A DNA stretch of 64,000 bases, taken from NCBI GenBank assembly GCA_963989385.1, contig OZ022512.1:28169899-28233898 (forward strand), written 5' to 3'. This document shows positions 47,301 to 57,498 of this stretch, piece after piece; positions within the stretch are counted from its first letter, which is position 1; every line of letters begins with the position of its first letter. A model generated the notes under the pieces. The model made no database searches. It was not told the origin of the DNA and saw only the letters and a list, made by a program, of their open reading frames with translations. This stretch comes from Ctena decussata (taxonomy: Eukaryota; Mollusca; Bivalvia; Lucinida; Lucinidae). Made by a program: the position numbers and the translations under genes.

Positions 47301-50300
47301 TCTATAGCTGAAAAACTGAAAAGTGGGTGGGGTAATTAGGCCCTCTGTATCTAAAAATAAGGCTAGCATTCTTTTTATTTACATAAAGTGGCATACTATA
47401 CGCAGCTGTAGTATTTTGCTTCATTTTAAGCATATTTAACAAATGAAATTCAGTGAATAAGAAAAAGCGAAAAAAATATGTATTTAGGATGACCAAAAAT
47501 TTCACTCACCCCTCTAGCGAGAATCGGTGAGAGTTAGTGCACATATGTAATAATTGTTCAAAATCAATATCAAAACCTCTTTATAATAGATCAGTCTTCC
47601 CATTAATGCTAAAATTTTTATTTTTGGCTTCCCAAGAAAGCTGCAGTAATTTGTCGAAAAATAGGCAAATTTGCACTGAAACTGTCAGAGGTCCTTTTGC
47701 TTATTTCGTAACTGGGGCTTAAAGAGTGAAGGCATTCCACATAAGAGAAACAATTCCTACTTTTTGCAGTTTTCAGGAATACACTTTGTTCAAATCCGGC
47801 AAATTCAGATTCTGCAGAACTTTCAGCAGAAAGGGCTTAAAGAGCAAAGGCATTCCACATAAGAAAAACGATTCCTACTTTTTGCAGTTTTCAGGAACAC
47901 ACTTTGTCCAAATCCGGCAAATTCAGATTCTGCAGAACTTTCAGCATGAAAAAGTGTTCATAAGCAGTTGTAATTGTTACTTTAGTCGGATCCTGCTGTG
48001 ATATAGCGATCAAACTTTTAGATATTAACAGTTTTACAAGCTGTATAAGAAAATTTTGTTTTCCTACCCTACCAGAGGCTAGTCATCTAGCAAGTCATAA
48101 CCATAACAAATTTACAAGATCCTTGGGCGTAGGAGCTTTGGCGAGGCTGTGACATATAGTATTTGCTTTCTCTCACTTTTGCAGACAGGAATGGAACATC
48201 TGTCAGCATTGTTGCAGACATCAAACGGCGTTGCCTATGTAGGCCGAACCAATATAAATTCCACTTGACACACACTATACTACGATCGCTGAAAGACCGT
48301 AAAATAGACGTAAGTTACTCTTCGTGTCATGTTTTAGCCACGTGCAAATGTCTGTCCGTCCATCTGGCGTGTCTTAAAACTGTATAATCAGCTCCTCATT
48401 CAGTTTTCAAACAATTAATTTGCACAGATTTCAAATGAACCGCTTCATTGAATTTATCGCCGTGTCTAATGTTGTCTTTAATTAGATCACCAATATCCAT
48501 TATTAACTCATTACTTTATTTATTTTTATCCAACAGGCTTTGCCAAGGCAACTGCAGCAGGTGATTACACTTCTAAACAATGATCTTATGGCAAAAGATG
48601 ACATCAAGAGCAGATGCAGCACAATATGTAGATGGTCATGTGGCGTATGCCCTCTTGGATTCTTTCTTTGCTTTGTACTTTATCTGATATTGGTTTTTTG
48701 CATCACGACAAGACGACCATCAGTAGAAACTGCGAACTTGATGTCAAACTCGCAGTGGGTGACATATACTCCCGTGTTGTTATCTCTGGTCATTGTACCA
48801 GCTCTTTATTGGATCAGAAAGCGAAGAGAAAAACAGGTAATGCTAGCCTTGTTCACCCCATGCATCCAAATGTATAATCTGTACGATCAAGATACAATCG
48901 ACAACTGTAACCAAGAAAAGTTGCTAACTGACAGGGAAGGAAGATTGATTTTGAAGCAGCTTGTACGAAGCTAAGCTAGGAAAGACGATTTCGCGAAGCA
49001 AAGAAGTGCTTATAACCTACCGTTCGTGTGCGTGCGCGTCCGCATGCGCGTATGCGTATGCGTGCGCAATTGTGTGCGTCAGCAAAAATATAAACCTGTT
49101 GCGTTTAGCTCAGTTCATAAGTAATCGAACTTGCTCCATCGGTACATCTGGGAAAGATCCGCTGAATGCAATTATACATATTAGACCATGCCCTATATTT
49201 CACGGATCATTGAACAAAGAAAGCATATTCACCTATTGCGTTTAGCTCAGGTTCTAAGTTCTAAATAGAATAGAGTCTTCAAACTTGCTACATAGGAACA
49301 TCTGGGGAAGATCTACTGTATACAGTGATGCATCTCGGACCATGAAAAATGTTTTATGGATCATTGAACATAGAAAAAGTACTCAACTGTTGCATTTAGC
49401 TCAGCTTCTAAGTAAGCAAAAGGGATAGAGTCTTCAAACTTACTACACATGTAGATCTGGAAAAGATTTTTTGGAATGCAGTGATGCATATTGGACAGTG
49501 ACCTATATTTCATGAATCATTGAAAATGGAAAATATTTTGATTCACCTGTTGCTTTTAGCTTAGTTTCTAAGTAACCAAAATGGATACAGTCTTCAAACT
49601 TACTGCATAAGAACATTTAGCAAAGATCTACTGAATGCAGTAATGCATATTAGGCCATGACCTATATTTCATGGATCATCAAACATAAAATTATTTACCT
49701 GTTGCTTCTAGGTAAAATCTACTGAAAGCAGAGATGCATATCGGGCCATGACTTATATTTCATGAATCATTGAACAAAGAAAATTTTGATTTACCTGTTG
49801 CGTTCAGCGCAGTTTCTAAGTAATCAAAATGGAAACAGCCTTCAAACTCTTCAAACATCATGGGAAGATCTACTAAATGCAATGATAAGTATCTGGCCAT
49901 GACCTATATTTCATGGTCCAGTGATTTTTGCCTTATATGGTGTAGACTATTTGATTTATGAACATGATAGCTTGAGATAATAAGTCAGTATTACCCGATG
50001 TATGGCCTTTAAATAAAACTGTGAGCTTTATTTCATGGTCCAGTGATTTTGCCTTTTATCTTGAAGGCTGTTTAATGTATTATCTTAATATCTTTGGATG
50101 GGAAGTCAGTAATGCCCGACTTTTGAAATCATAATAAAAGTAGGACACAGTAACCTGTATTTCATGGTCTAGTGAATTTGCCTTATATGTTAAAGACTTT
50201 CTGATGTATGAACATGAAAGCTTGGGATAAGTAGTCAGTATGGCCCGATGTTTTACCACAGAATAAAAATAGGAATACATAGCCTTCCATATTCATGGTT

Positions 50301-53300
50301 CAGTGATTTTTCATTCTACCATGATGACTATTTAATGTATAAATATCATAGCTTGGGATAATATAATAGTTTTGCCCCATGTTTGATCTCAAAATGAAAG
50401 TAGGTCACAACAACCTGTATTTCATTGTCCGATAATTTTGCCATAAACTTTTACCACTTTCTGAAATGCACACTAATAAGAAAACCCTGATTTTTTCAAA
50501 GAAAACCCTGGTTTTGCGATTTGATACACCAGGTTTTTAAAAATATAGCCACATTAATTCCTGGAAAGGATATTTGCCACTTAAAATTAGTAGCCGCATA
50601 ATGTTTTTAGCCACATAACGTTTAGCCACCTAAATGGTCATTCATGGGTACGTCCGTCCGTCTGTCAGTCCGTGCCCACTATTTCCAATTGATAACGAGT
50701 ATTTATTCACGGATTTTTTTTCTTCTAATTTTGCATACATATCGTTATCGGCGATGAGTGGTATGGGATTGTTAACGGGCAAAATAGGTCCTTTTTAACA
50801 GAGTTACTGCCCTTGTTCGCATGTTCGAATGGTTTCTTGCCTGTAACTCCCTTACTGTTTATGATATCTGAATGAAATATAAAAGATATGTTGAACATCA
50901 AAGGTGACATATTCAATCTAAGGGCCGTAACTCTTACCTTTCCAGTTCGTGAGTTATCCGCCCTTGATAGGCCTGAAAATGGTTTTCGTCCTGCAGTTCC
51001 TTTACTATAAGAAATATCTGAATGATACTCCACACATATGTTGAATATCTATGGTTACAAAATTGTGACACAGAACCGTCACCCTTACATTTCCAGTTCG
51101 TGACTTATCTGCCCTTGATTGATATGAAAAACGGTTTTGACCAGTTGTTCCTTTACTGTATGAACTTTCTAAATGAAAGTCCACAGATATGATGAACATC
51201 AAAGGTCACATATTGTGACTTAGGACCGTCACTCTTACCTTTCGAGTTCGTAAGTTATCTGCCCTTGATAGGTCTGAAAAAATGTTTTAATGACCCGTAG
51301 TTCCTGTAGTATATGGAACATCTAAATGAAACTTCACAGATATGTTAAAAGTAAAAAGTATGCAAAGACCAGGAACTGAAACAATCCAAATCCAAATCCA
51401 GCCCTCAAACCATAGTTGGAAACAACTAAGATTACAAATAATCAAGATACAGAGAACAGGCCAACCGAGTGAGCAGCTTGTTCCCAAAAGGTGGCCACTC
51501 AGCAACCCAAACCGAACCAAAAATAATAATAACATACATAAGGTAAAACATCACAGAAACTCTGACACCAAAAACAGGCAACAAAGAACCACAACAGAAC
51601 TACCGCCTTGGAACGGTCAGTAATGAATTACTGGGGGGCTTAAATCGATTTTACAGGCCCAACCTCACTCTCAGTTTCTGAAGTGGTACAAAACATTTAG
51701 TTGGTTGTTCGGTTCGCATGATAACTACATATTGTGACTAAGAACTGTCACTCTGACCTTCCAGTTCGTGAGTTATCCACCCTTGACAGGTCTGAAAAAT
51801 GGTTTTTGACCTGTAGTCCCTTTACTTTGAGGAATATCTGAATGAAACTTCACAGATACGTTGAACATCAAAGGTTACATATTGTATCTAAGAACCATCA
51901 CTCTAGCATTTCCAGTTCATGAGATTTCTGCCCTTGATTGATCTGAAAATGGTTTTTGACCTGTCGTTCCTTTACTATATGGAATATCTGAATTAAACTT
52001 TAAAGGTATGTTGAACATTGAAGGTTACATATTGTGACTAAGGGCGGTCACTCTTACCTTTCCAGTTCATTAGTTATTTGCCCTTGATAAATCTGAAAAA
52101 TGGTTTATGACCTGTTGTTCCTTCTCTATATAGAATATCTAAATGATTCTTCACAGATATGTTTAACATCAAAGCTTACATATTTTGAATAAGGACGGTC
52201 ACTCTGACCTTTCCAGTTAATGAGTTATTTACCTTTGATAGTTCCTCTACTACATGGAATATCTGAATGAAACTGCACAGATATTAATGTCTACTTTGCA
52301 GTACAGACATCATTTAGTTATTCTATATTTCACAAAATAAGTTACGATGTCCAGCGGTCGCGGGGTATCATGTATTGTCTTTGGTGCTTTTATCTATCAA
52401 GGTCTGACGCCGAATACCGCCGCCGGCGTCCATCTTAAATCCCGCATTTTTTTTTCAAAATAATTAGGTTACAGTACTCCCTTATCACGGTCAGTTTAAC
52501 CCTGTTGTTTCAATAATATCCACATACACTTTCTTCTTCTCACTCACATCCGATTCCTTTGAAAGCCCCGACCCACACCGATTGCTGTTTTTATGCCCCT
52601 GTGACGACACTCAGCTGAGGGGGGAGAGGGAGGAGAAGGGGCGCAGTTTGTTTTACCCCTGTTCGTCTGTCCTTCCGTCGCACCTAAAAAGTTTTTGAAT
52701 CAACACGTCTTACAGTTTTTGAGCAATGAATTTGAGCGTTGCACATGCAGATGTTACAGACATACTGGAGCTGTGCAAGTGCCTTTCTAGAGAAAAAACT
52801 TTTAAGAAAACAAAATATACGGCCTCATCAAACTTCGAAATTCTGAGGATTATGGCTAACACAGGATCAACTCCTCCTACATGGTTTAAGCAACGACTTT
52901 GAAACTTTCTAAAGACGTTACTGATAAACTGAAAATGACCCTGTTGTTTCTTAGGAGAAAAAAAAATCATTTTAAACCAAAATTACGGCTCTTTCAAACT
53001 TTGAGATTTAAAGGTTCTGCCTAATATAGAATGGCAAGTTTGTATACCGAGCCGAAATTATAACGCAACAGAGCATTACATGCCACCTTTACTCCATTAA
53101 ACAATACGATTTTGTCTGTCTGTCTGTCAAATAAATATTATTTCATTTATTCATATTCATTTCTAAACATTTTGGCATTTTCAGCTTTTTGCCCTTTGAG
53201 AAATTTTGAAATCTATTAATACATGGGGTGTTGAAATTTTCCACGCCTAAGTCAGTACTCTGTATGGTCACCTCAGAAATAGATAGATAACAGCATTATA

Positions 53301-56300
53301 TCTGCGCGGCATCGAGCGGATATAATGTTTGATTAATGGTAAGGGATGATTGTTCCATTCTTGGCCTAGTGCCTTTTCCAAAAGAGCGAATCTGAGGGGG
53401 TTAGGGCAACGTCTAGCGCGTCTGTACAACTCGTCCCAAATATGTTCACTTGAGGACCGATCATATGAGAGTGAAGGCCACTGCATTATATCATTCTTTT
53501 CTGTCAGTAACTGGGATTTAAAACAAGCAGTGTGGGGGCGGGCTTTGTCTTGCTGGAATACGTTATGCCGTTAGCGCTGGTTGATCGGGAGCAAGAATAT
53601 TGTCACGGTACCTTTGAACATTCAGATTCCCTCTTATGACAACAATGTTTTTCCATTGTGCGAAATACCGCCCCACACCATCACTGACCCACGTCAGAAT
53701 CGATCAACCCCCATCACACACGGGTTTGAATATCTTTCATCCCGGCGACGATTAACTCTCGTGCGCCAATCAGCTTTTCGGAGAGTAAACCGAGTTTAAT
53801 CGGAGAATAAAACCTGTTGCCATTGCCATGCTAACCAACGGTGGGGAAGGTTACACCACTGCTGTCGGGCATAACGATGGCGTGGTGTCAAGACTGGGCC
53901 TACATAAAAGCGCCTTGGCCTGATGCCGCGTTCACGTAGCCGCTCGAAAACCGTTCATGAACTGATAGGGCGGTACGTGTACAGAAATTTCATTAAAATC
54001 AACAGAAGAATAAAAAGAAAAAACAATTTACCAGTCTGTTGAAACATGTCCCACAATTCAATCACGGTAGACCGGTCAATGGAAGAGGCGAAAAACAGCC
54101 AGTTGCGAGCGTCCTGCCTGCAATATGCCACCAACAACTCGTCCACGACCTTGCAGGCTCAGTCTTGGCATCACTTACGGCTGCAACAAAGAAACTGACT
54201 GGAGTTTATAAGCCGATTGTCTAAGAACACATTGATGTTGTTTGCTTTAACGTTGTACACGTATACCGCATGCTTTTCACCTAAAACCTAATTCTATACA
54301 AGTGTATGGTTTTGCAACGATGCTTAATATGAAGTGACTAAACAAACTTTGGTCTCATAGACATAGGGCTACTTTCGAAAACTTTGCCATTTTTTTTTCG
54401 AAGGAGCTAGGAGTTACGAAAAAAACTATCAGTTTCGTGTTGCCTTATAAGTTTAGTTCTGTATATAATCAACCCTTCCCATAGTTTTTAAGCCTGAAAT
54501 TTCGCACAGATATTTAAGATATACTGTACAGATGCATGCGCCTTTTTAATCAGGGAAAGGAAACTCTTTTGACAACAACGGCCTTCTTAAACATAGACAG
54601 TATTCTGGTTATGGCTAATACAGGATGACAGATCAGTATAATCAACTATTTCAAGTTTCAAGGCGATTAGATTAAAACGTTGTGCAGACATCTTGAAGAT
54701 AAGCATATATCTTTTTGAAGAGCAAATTATTATATTTGATAAAACAACGATTGATTAAACAGTTGCATGGAATCCATTAGCACGGATAAATCTTTGGAAC
54801 TGGGGAAAGAAGTGATTACATTTTTGTGACCTTGAACTCATTTTGAAGGTCACACCTGACTTTGAAACTCATATTTTGATAGAAAAGGCTTGTGCGCACA
54901 CTATCTTGACTCAATGGCTGGAATTTTACCAAAGTAGCACAGATACAGCATTAGGCCATGGGAATGAAATGGTTAGATTTTGGCATTGACTTCATTTTCA
55001 AAGTCATTAGATAATAAAAACTGAGCTTTGTGTGCCCTCTATCTCATGTAACAATTGATGGAATTTGACCAAACTAGCACAGATATTTTATTGTGATCGG
55101 TAAAAAAAGTAGTTAGAGTTTGGTGACCTTGACCTTATTTTCAAGGTCACAAAATTATAAAGACTCTAAAAGTGAGCCTTATGTGCACACTATCTCATTA
55201 ATTAATAGATGGAATTTGACCAAACTAGCATAGATGAATTATTGGAACTGGGAAAAGAAGTGATTACATTTTAGTGACCTTGACCTCATTTTGAAGGTCA
55301 CACCTGCACTTTGAAATTCAAATCGTAATAGGAAAAAGCTTATGCACACACTATATCGTGAGTCAATTGCTGGAATTTTCCCAAACTAGCATAGATACAG
55401 CATTAGGACACGGAAAAGAAGTGATCAGATTTTGCTGACCTTGACTCATTTTCAAGTTCGCTACAATATACTCGAAAAAAATATGAAAGGGTCAAACTTT
55501 TACCCCGCGATTTCTGGAACATTTCAAACGTTTGGCAAAATAAATCATTTCCACCTTCCATTTCATTCATTTTACAAGTTTTGTACACATGAAGTTTGAA
55601 AATATAGCCTGTATCTTGACCAAGTCCAGACTGCAATTCACACTACCCTCAAAATCAGAGTTGTTTGAAGTCCATTGGGACCAAATTCACCAAAATTTTC
55701 GATTTCGCCAATTCATGGATTTTTTGAAAAATTGCTCAAGAGTCATCACGTTTAATCATTTTTAAGGTCAGCAAGCTATAAGAAGTTTGAAACTCATAGC
55801 AATTTTAGAGGTTATTCCCGACCAAACTGACACACTATCAATTCTCTATGGGAATTCAAACAACTTTCATTTAAGGGGTAGTTTGACTTAAAGCTTGACC
55901 TTGGTCAAGACAAATGCTATAGGATCAAGCTTCATGTGTATAAAACTTGTAAAATGAATAAACTGGAAGGTAGAAATGATTTATTTTACCAAGTGTTTGA
56001 AATGTTCCAGAAATCTTAGGGTAAAAGTTTGACTCTTCAATATTTTTTTTGAGTATGTAAAGACTCCCAAAATAAGCCTTGCGTGCACTCTATCTCATGA
56101 ATTAACAAAAAGCATTGATCAAATTAGCACAGATACACCATTGTGATCGCGGAAGCAGTGATAAGATTTTGGTGACCTTGATCTCATTTTTTAAGTGACA
56201 CTGGCACTTTGAAACTCATTTTTATAGAAAAAAAATCTTGTTTTAAATGTTGTTTTTCAATATCTCATAAAGGCAGTAATGGAACTACATGAAATTTTGC

Positions 56301-57498
56301 AGGAAGATAGACACCTGTGGTTTTGTTTGTTTTTAACTTACTATCCCTTTGATGAAATTATATTGGATTTTTTTACAGACTGGTGGTGGGGGGGTGGTGG
56401 GTGGGGTGGGGGGTTTTGAAATGAACAAGACCTGATTAACTTTTAAGCAAATTCCGTCAAAAATGGATGGCTGATTTATACCCCTTGTTTGAATTAAGCA
56501 TTTTCCAATATCGAAATAGCTTGACCTTGAAGCGTAATAAATAGTTGTGGATGTATTAAATATTTTAGTTAAGGTAAGGTAAGGGATTTCTGCGTTCATT
56601 AATGACAGAGTTAGAGTCACAATTAACGCACCGTCTTGGCTCAGGATCCATAGGGTAAATGAGTTTGAAATTTAATTTGTGAAAACTTAAAAACATACTT
56701 TTATTGAATTGAGTACGACAGACGCCCGTTTCTATATTTAACTTCTTAGGTCTTGTTTGGCAACGAACATCCCTCTGTGAGTCACACTTCCTGACGTGTA
56801 GTGCGATACACTGCAGCTGCAGACGCCAAAGTATTATCTCGCCAGCGCAGGCGTCCCCAGGCCATGAGCAGTCCTGTATTTTGTTCTTCATCAACTTTCC
56901 CCTTTTCGAGAAACCTAACGCCTCCCTTGCACAAACTGTGTTATAGCGCCGTTTTATTAAGTATGGAAAGGCGTTTCGAATCTGTCCGACAGACAATAGC
57001 GTTTTTTTTTGCTCCTGCAGATTAACCAAGCATCATTCGAAGGACAGAGACACACGACATGATGAGAAAACGGAACAATAGCATTTTACTACGCAGTCTT
57101 TTTTGGGTTTATTAGATTATGAAAAATATATGCCATGAAAACCATGTTTTCAGAAGTAATGAATGGAGTTTACAACTATTTTAATCTCTGACAGCTGATA
57201 AAGTCTCTTGAATGAATATGATGATTTATATTTACAGGCTTCAATCAAGCTAAAAGAAAAACTATGGTATGAAGTGACATCGAGGACGTATCATAATGGT
57301 TTGACATTCTCGTATTGTGACACTTTCGATTGGCCACCCATGGTATACTTTCATTCAATTAGAAATTGTTTTTTGCCGTTTTTCACCGTTCTTACAATAA
57401 CGGTGATAAAGTGGCTGAATATTGCCACAACAGACGCACTTAGTCTAACAAAGAATACCGAAGAAACGACAAGCCTACCAGAATGCATCGTCACCTAA
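37796..57498 (+). CDS. TIR-domain multi-pass membrane protein, spliced gene (4 coding exons)
   Basis: Reconstructed coding sequence join(37796..38384,48185..48309,48537..48836,57238..57498), predicted 424 residues. Seen: GT/AG at each junction and an uninterrupted frame. Exon 1 leaves one base over, which completes an Asp codon with exon 2; the other junctions are phase 0. The TIR domain covers about residues 64-195. Box 1 is YHLFISSASDD (64-74), the BB-loop box is RDFQPG (98-103), and FCTLELEIA (133-141) carries a Glu (137) three residues after Cys134. That spacing matches the catalytic Glu of NADase-type plant TIRs, but Toll-receptor TIRs share it. A basic linker follows (197-238), then hydrophobic segments at about 273-294, 312-331 and 381-398. 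There is no signal peptide or LRR. Inference: an intracellular TIR anchored in a membrane, acting in immune or death signalling. An in-frame TAA seven codons upstream supports the start. Exons 1-3 are firmer than exon 4. Confidence 0.72.
38400..38680 (+). repeat. Dispersed repeat fragment at the start of intron 1
   Basis: It starts with a small hairpin, TGGCCCGAAGGGCCA, and contains GTCCGTCTGTC and a doubled CTGGGCGGTATGCACA. This explains why the exon 1 frame stays open past its donor without being coding. Confidence 0.5.
38690..39115 (-). pseudogene. Penelope-like element C-terminus and 3' UTR in intron 1
   Basis: On the minus strand the frame 39115-38945 is open for about 57 codons (KINVRYKHIGYNINVMLQSA, then CLVVNPIMVKNFASLFNC and GRASDSMMGPT, stop 38945-38947). 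A 3' UTR follows to about 38690. It equals the C-terminus of the element at 10157 and is better preserved. 5'-truncated. Confidence 0.82.
39116..39988. other. Intron 1, unassigned
   Basis: AT-rich intron sequence with no exon or repeat recognised. Confidence 0.35.
39989..40454. repeat. Long hairpin of GAAAAGACG / CGTCTTTTC units
   Basis: The left arm (about 40009-40202) is built of GAAAAGACG words separated by CCAGGC, CCATGC or CCACGC. The right arm (about 40217-40454) is built of the reverse complement, CGTCTTTTC with GCGTGGCGT or GCATGGCGT. The loop TTTAAAACTCTTAAA is itself palindromic. Open frames of up to 198 codons run through it in several phases as a by-product of the repeat. Confidence 0.92.
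40455..41805. other. Intron 1, unassigned
   Basis: AT-rich. No exon, RNA gene or clear repeat seen. Confidence 0.35.
41806..43460 (+). repeat. Dispersed repeat with ~145-bp units and TATGCCCC hairpin end
   Basis: It begins with TATGCCCCTAACTTCGAAGA and TTGAGGGGGCATA, then a CCGTCCGT tract. Units share GCCCTTTGAAAATTT, GTCAGCAAGATAT and CTTTTGAACAAAATC near 42174, 42314, 42468, 43247 and 43402. The third unit is split by the insertion at 42541-43163. Confidence 0.75.
42541..43163 (+). mobile_element. Penelope-like terminal fragment in a tandem array
   Basis: Matches 19174-19728 inverted. Its left 180 bp match the 3' UTR of the element at 38690 (shared GAGTCCTCAT, GTCTC, TTGCTCC blocks). It then runs through CTGATGAGTTAGGGGACC into terminal sequence (GGCCCAGTAAAACCGGTTTA, CTGACCGTCCCAAGGCGGTA). 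A 3' end followed by a terminal copy. Confidence 0.72.
43500..46900. other. Intron 1, unassigned
   Basis: Several open frames (for example 45057-45419 minus, 45201-45554 plus) overlap each other and have no recognised motif. Possibly old dispersed repeats. Confidence 0.3.
46911..46969. mobile_element. Short palindromic MITE-like repeat, copy 1
   Basis: GGCAAACAGTGTAAATCTA at the left pairs with the right end (AGATCTACGCTGTTTGC), around a central GAGGCGGCTCATGATGAGCC then GTCTC. A diverged copy is at 61870-61938. Confidence 0.72.
47196..47293. other. 98-bp hairpin with a poly-C arm and a poly-G arm
   Basis: C14 (47196-47209) pairs with G12 (47282-47293). Inside, CTCAGCAAGCCACT pairs with AGTGGCAAGCTGAG and ATATGTGTA with TATACACAT. 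Confidence 0.85.
47714..47951 (+). repeat. 119-bp tandem duplication before exon 2
   Basis: GGGCTTAAAGAG begins the units at 47714 and 47833. They are nearly identical through GGCATTCCACATAAGA, TACTTTTTGCAGTTTTCAGG and CTGCAGAACTTTCAGCA. Each copy carries a pyrimidine tract with TTTTTGCAG, an acceptor-like sequence, upstream of exon 2 at 48185. Confidence 0.9.
48185..48309 (+). CDS. TIR gene coding exon 2 (basic linker)
   Basis: The acceptor is TCTCACTTTTGCAG and the donor GAC|GTAAGTT, a near-consensus site. The 125-nt exon completes the split Asp codon and encodes residues 197-238. It is basic and Cys-containing (motifs such as KRRCLCRP and LRSLKDRKID). No domain is recognised. It probably links the TIR to the membrane region. 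Intron 1 before it is 9800 bp and intron 2 after it only 227 bp. Confidence 0.72.
48537..48836 (+). CDS. TIR gene coding exon 3 (two membrane segments)
   Basis: The acceptor is TTATCCAACAG and the donor AAACAG|GTAATG. The exon is exactly 100 codons, phase 0 at both ends. An amphipathic stretch (RQLQQVITLLNNDL) is followed by a Cys-rich turn, a strong hydrophobic segment from GFFLCFVLYLILVFCI, a short polar loop and a second segment (PVLLSLVIVPALYWI) closed by basic RKRREK. The basic flank suggests a cytosolic side. Reading through the donor gives 46 more residues before a stop at 48972-48974. A retained-intron isoform ending there is an alternative to exon 4. Confidence 0.72.
49080..50465 (+). 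repeat. Second copy of the composite two-part array (intron 3)
   Basis: TTGCGTTTAGCTCAG units (49080-49870) are followed by CAGTGATTTTGCC units (49910-50460), in the same order and orientation as at 3800-7620. Confidence 0.78.
50790..52290 (+). repeat. 150-bp tandem array split by a Penelope-like fragment
   Basis: GCCCTTGATAGGTCTGAAAA anchors fall near 50812, 50960, 51110, 51260, then 51780, 51929 and 52079, a step of 148-151 bp. Units also hold TTCCAGTTCGTGAGTTAT and ATCTGAATGAAACTTCACAG. Confidence 0.85.
51347..51725 (-). mobile_element. Penelope-like terminal fragment inserted in the 150-bp array
   Basis: Near-identical to 12637-12954 and 33955-34270, here extended by TTAGTTGGTTGTTCGGTTCG. 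The array unit is cut at GATATGTT and resumes at CTACATATTGTG. It shows a 3-bp deletion relative to the other two copies. Confidence 0.8.
52291..53230. other. Intron 3, dispersed repeat start and unassigned sequence
   Basis: TATGCCCCTGTGACGACACT followed by a G-rich stretch (52592-52642) looks like another TATGCCCC-family end. The rest is unassigned. Confidence 0.4.
53268..54171 (-). pseudogene. Tc1-type transposase pseudogene in intron 3
   Basis: On the minus strand, across frames: RGRVVGGILQAGRSQLAVFR and STVIELWDMFQQTG (N-terminal helix-turn-helix), VLFSD then a stop (first catalytic Asp), FQQDKARPHTA (second Asp; the usual Asn is Lys), and SSSEHIWDELYRR (Glu). It ends IRSMPRRYNAVI. Part of the domain between the DNA-binding and catalytic regions is replaced by AT-rich sequence. 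Element ends were not found. Confidence 0.85.
54780..56225 (+). repeat. Degenerate 130-160-bp array rich in AGGTCA half-sites
   Basis: The GGAATTTGACCAAACTAGCA phrase falls near 54930, 55060, 55211 and 55372, and again near 56110. Most units carry GTGACCTTGACCT then TTTTCAAGGTCAC. Split by the MITE at 55471-56053. Confidence 0.75.
55471..56053. mobile_element. TA-flanked MITE with ~165-bp inverted arms
   Basis: The left arm CTCGAAAAAAATAT, GTCAAACTTTTACCC, ATTTCTGGAACATTTCAAAC and on to CTTGACCAAG is mirrored by the right arm ending ATATTTTTTTTGAG. TA lies at 55469-55470 and 56054-56055. No coding capacity. The array continues on both sides. Confidence 0.88.
56381..56413 (+). repeat. GGT/GGGG tract with quadruplex potential
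   Basis: Repeated G runs separated by single T. Confidence 0.75.
56414..57237. other. End of intron 3, unassigned
   Basis: A 154-codon open frame on the minus strand (57029-56565) is the longest frame here free of recognised repeats. It has several Cys pairs (RRCVNCDSN) but no recognised domain. 56740-57020 is richer in GC than its surroundings. Confidence 0.3.
57238..57498 (+). CDS. TIR gene candidate last exon 4
   Basis: The acceptor is GATTTATATTTACAG, joined phase 0 to exon 3 across an 8401-bp intron. It encodes 86 residues and then TAA. The first part is polar and aromatic (KLWYEVTSRTYHNG, YCDTFDWPPMVYF). A hydrophobic segment CFLPFFTVLTITVIKWL follows, then a short Thr-rich tail. Composition looks coding and the frame fits, but no homology is recognised, so this exon rests on splice logic only. 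I saw no AATAAA soon after the stop. Confidence 0.5.
   Translation, partial: ASIKLKEKLWYEVTSRTYHNGLTFSYCDTFDWPPMVYFHSIRNCFLPFFTVLTITVIKWLNIATTDALSLTKNTEETTSLPECIVT

Noticed and set aside
56565..57029. 154-codon minus-strand open frame in intron 3
   Set aside because: The longest frame free of recognised repeats, but no recognised domain, no convincing splice sites and opposite strand to the gene. Kept only as a note.
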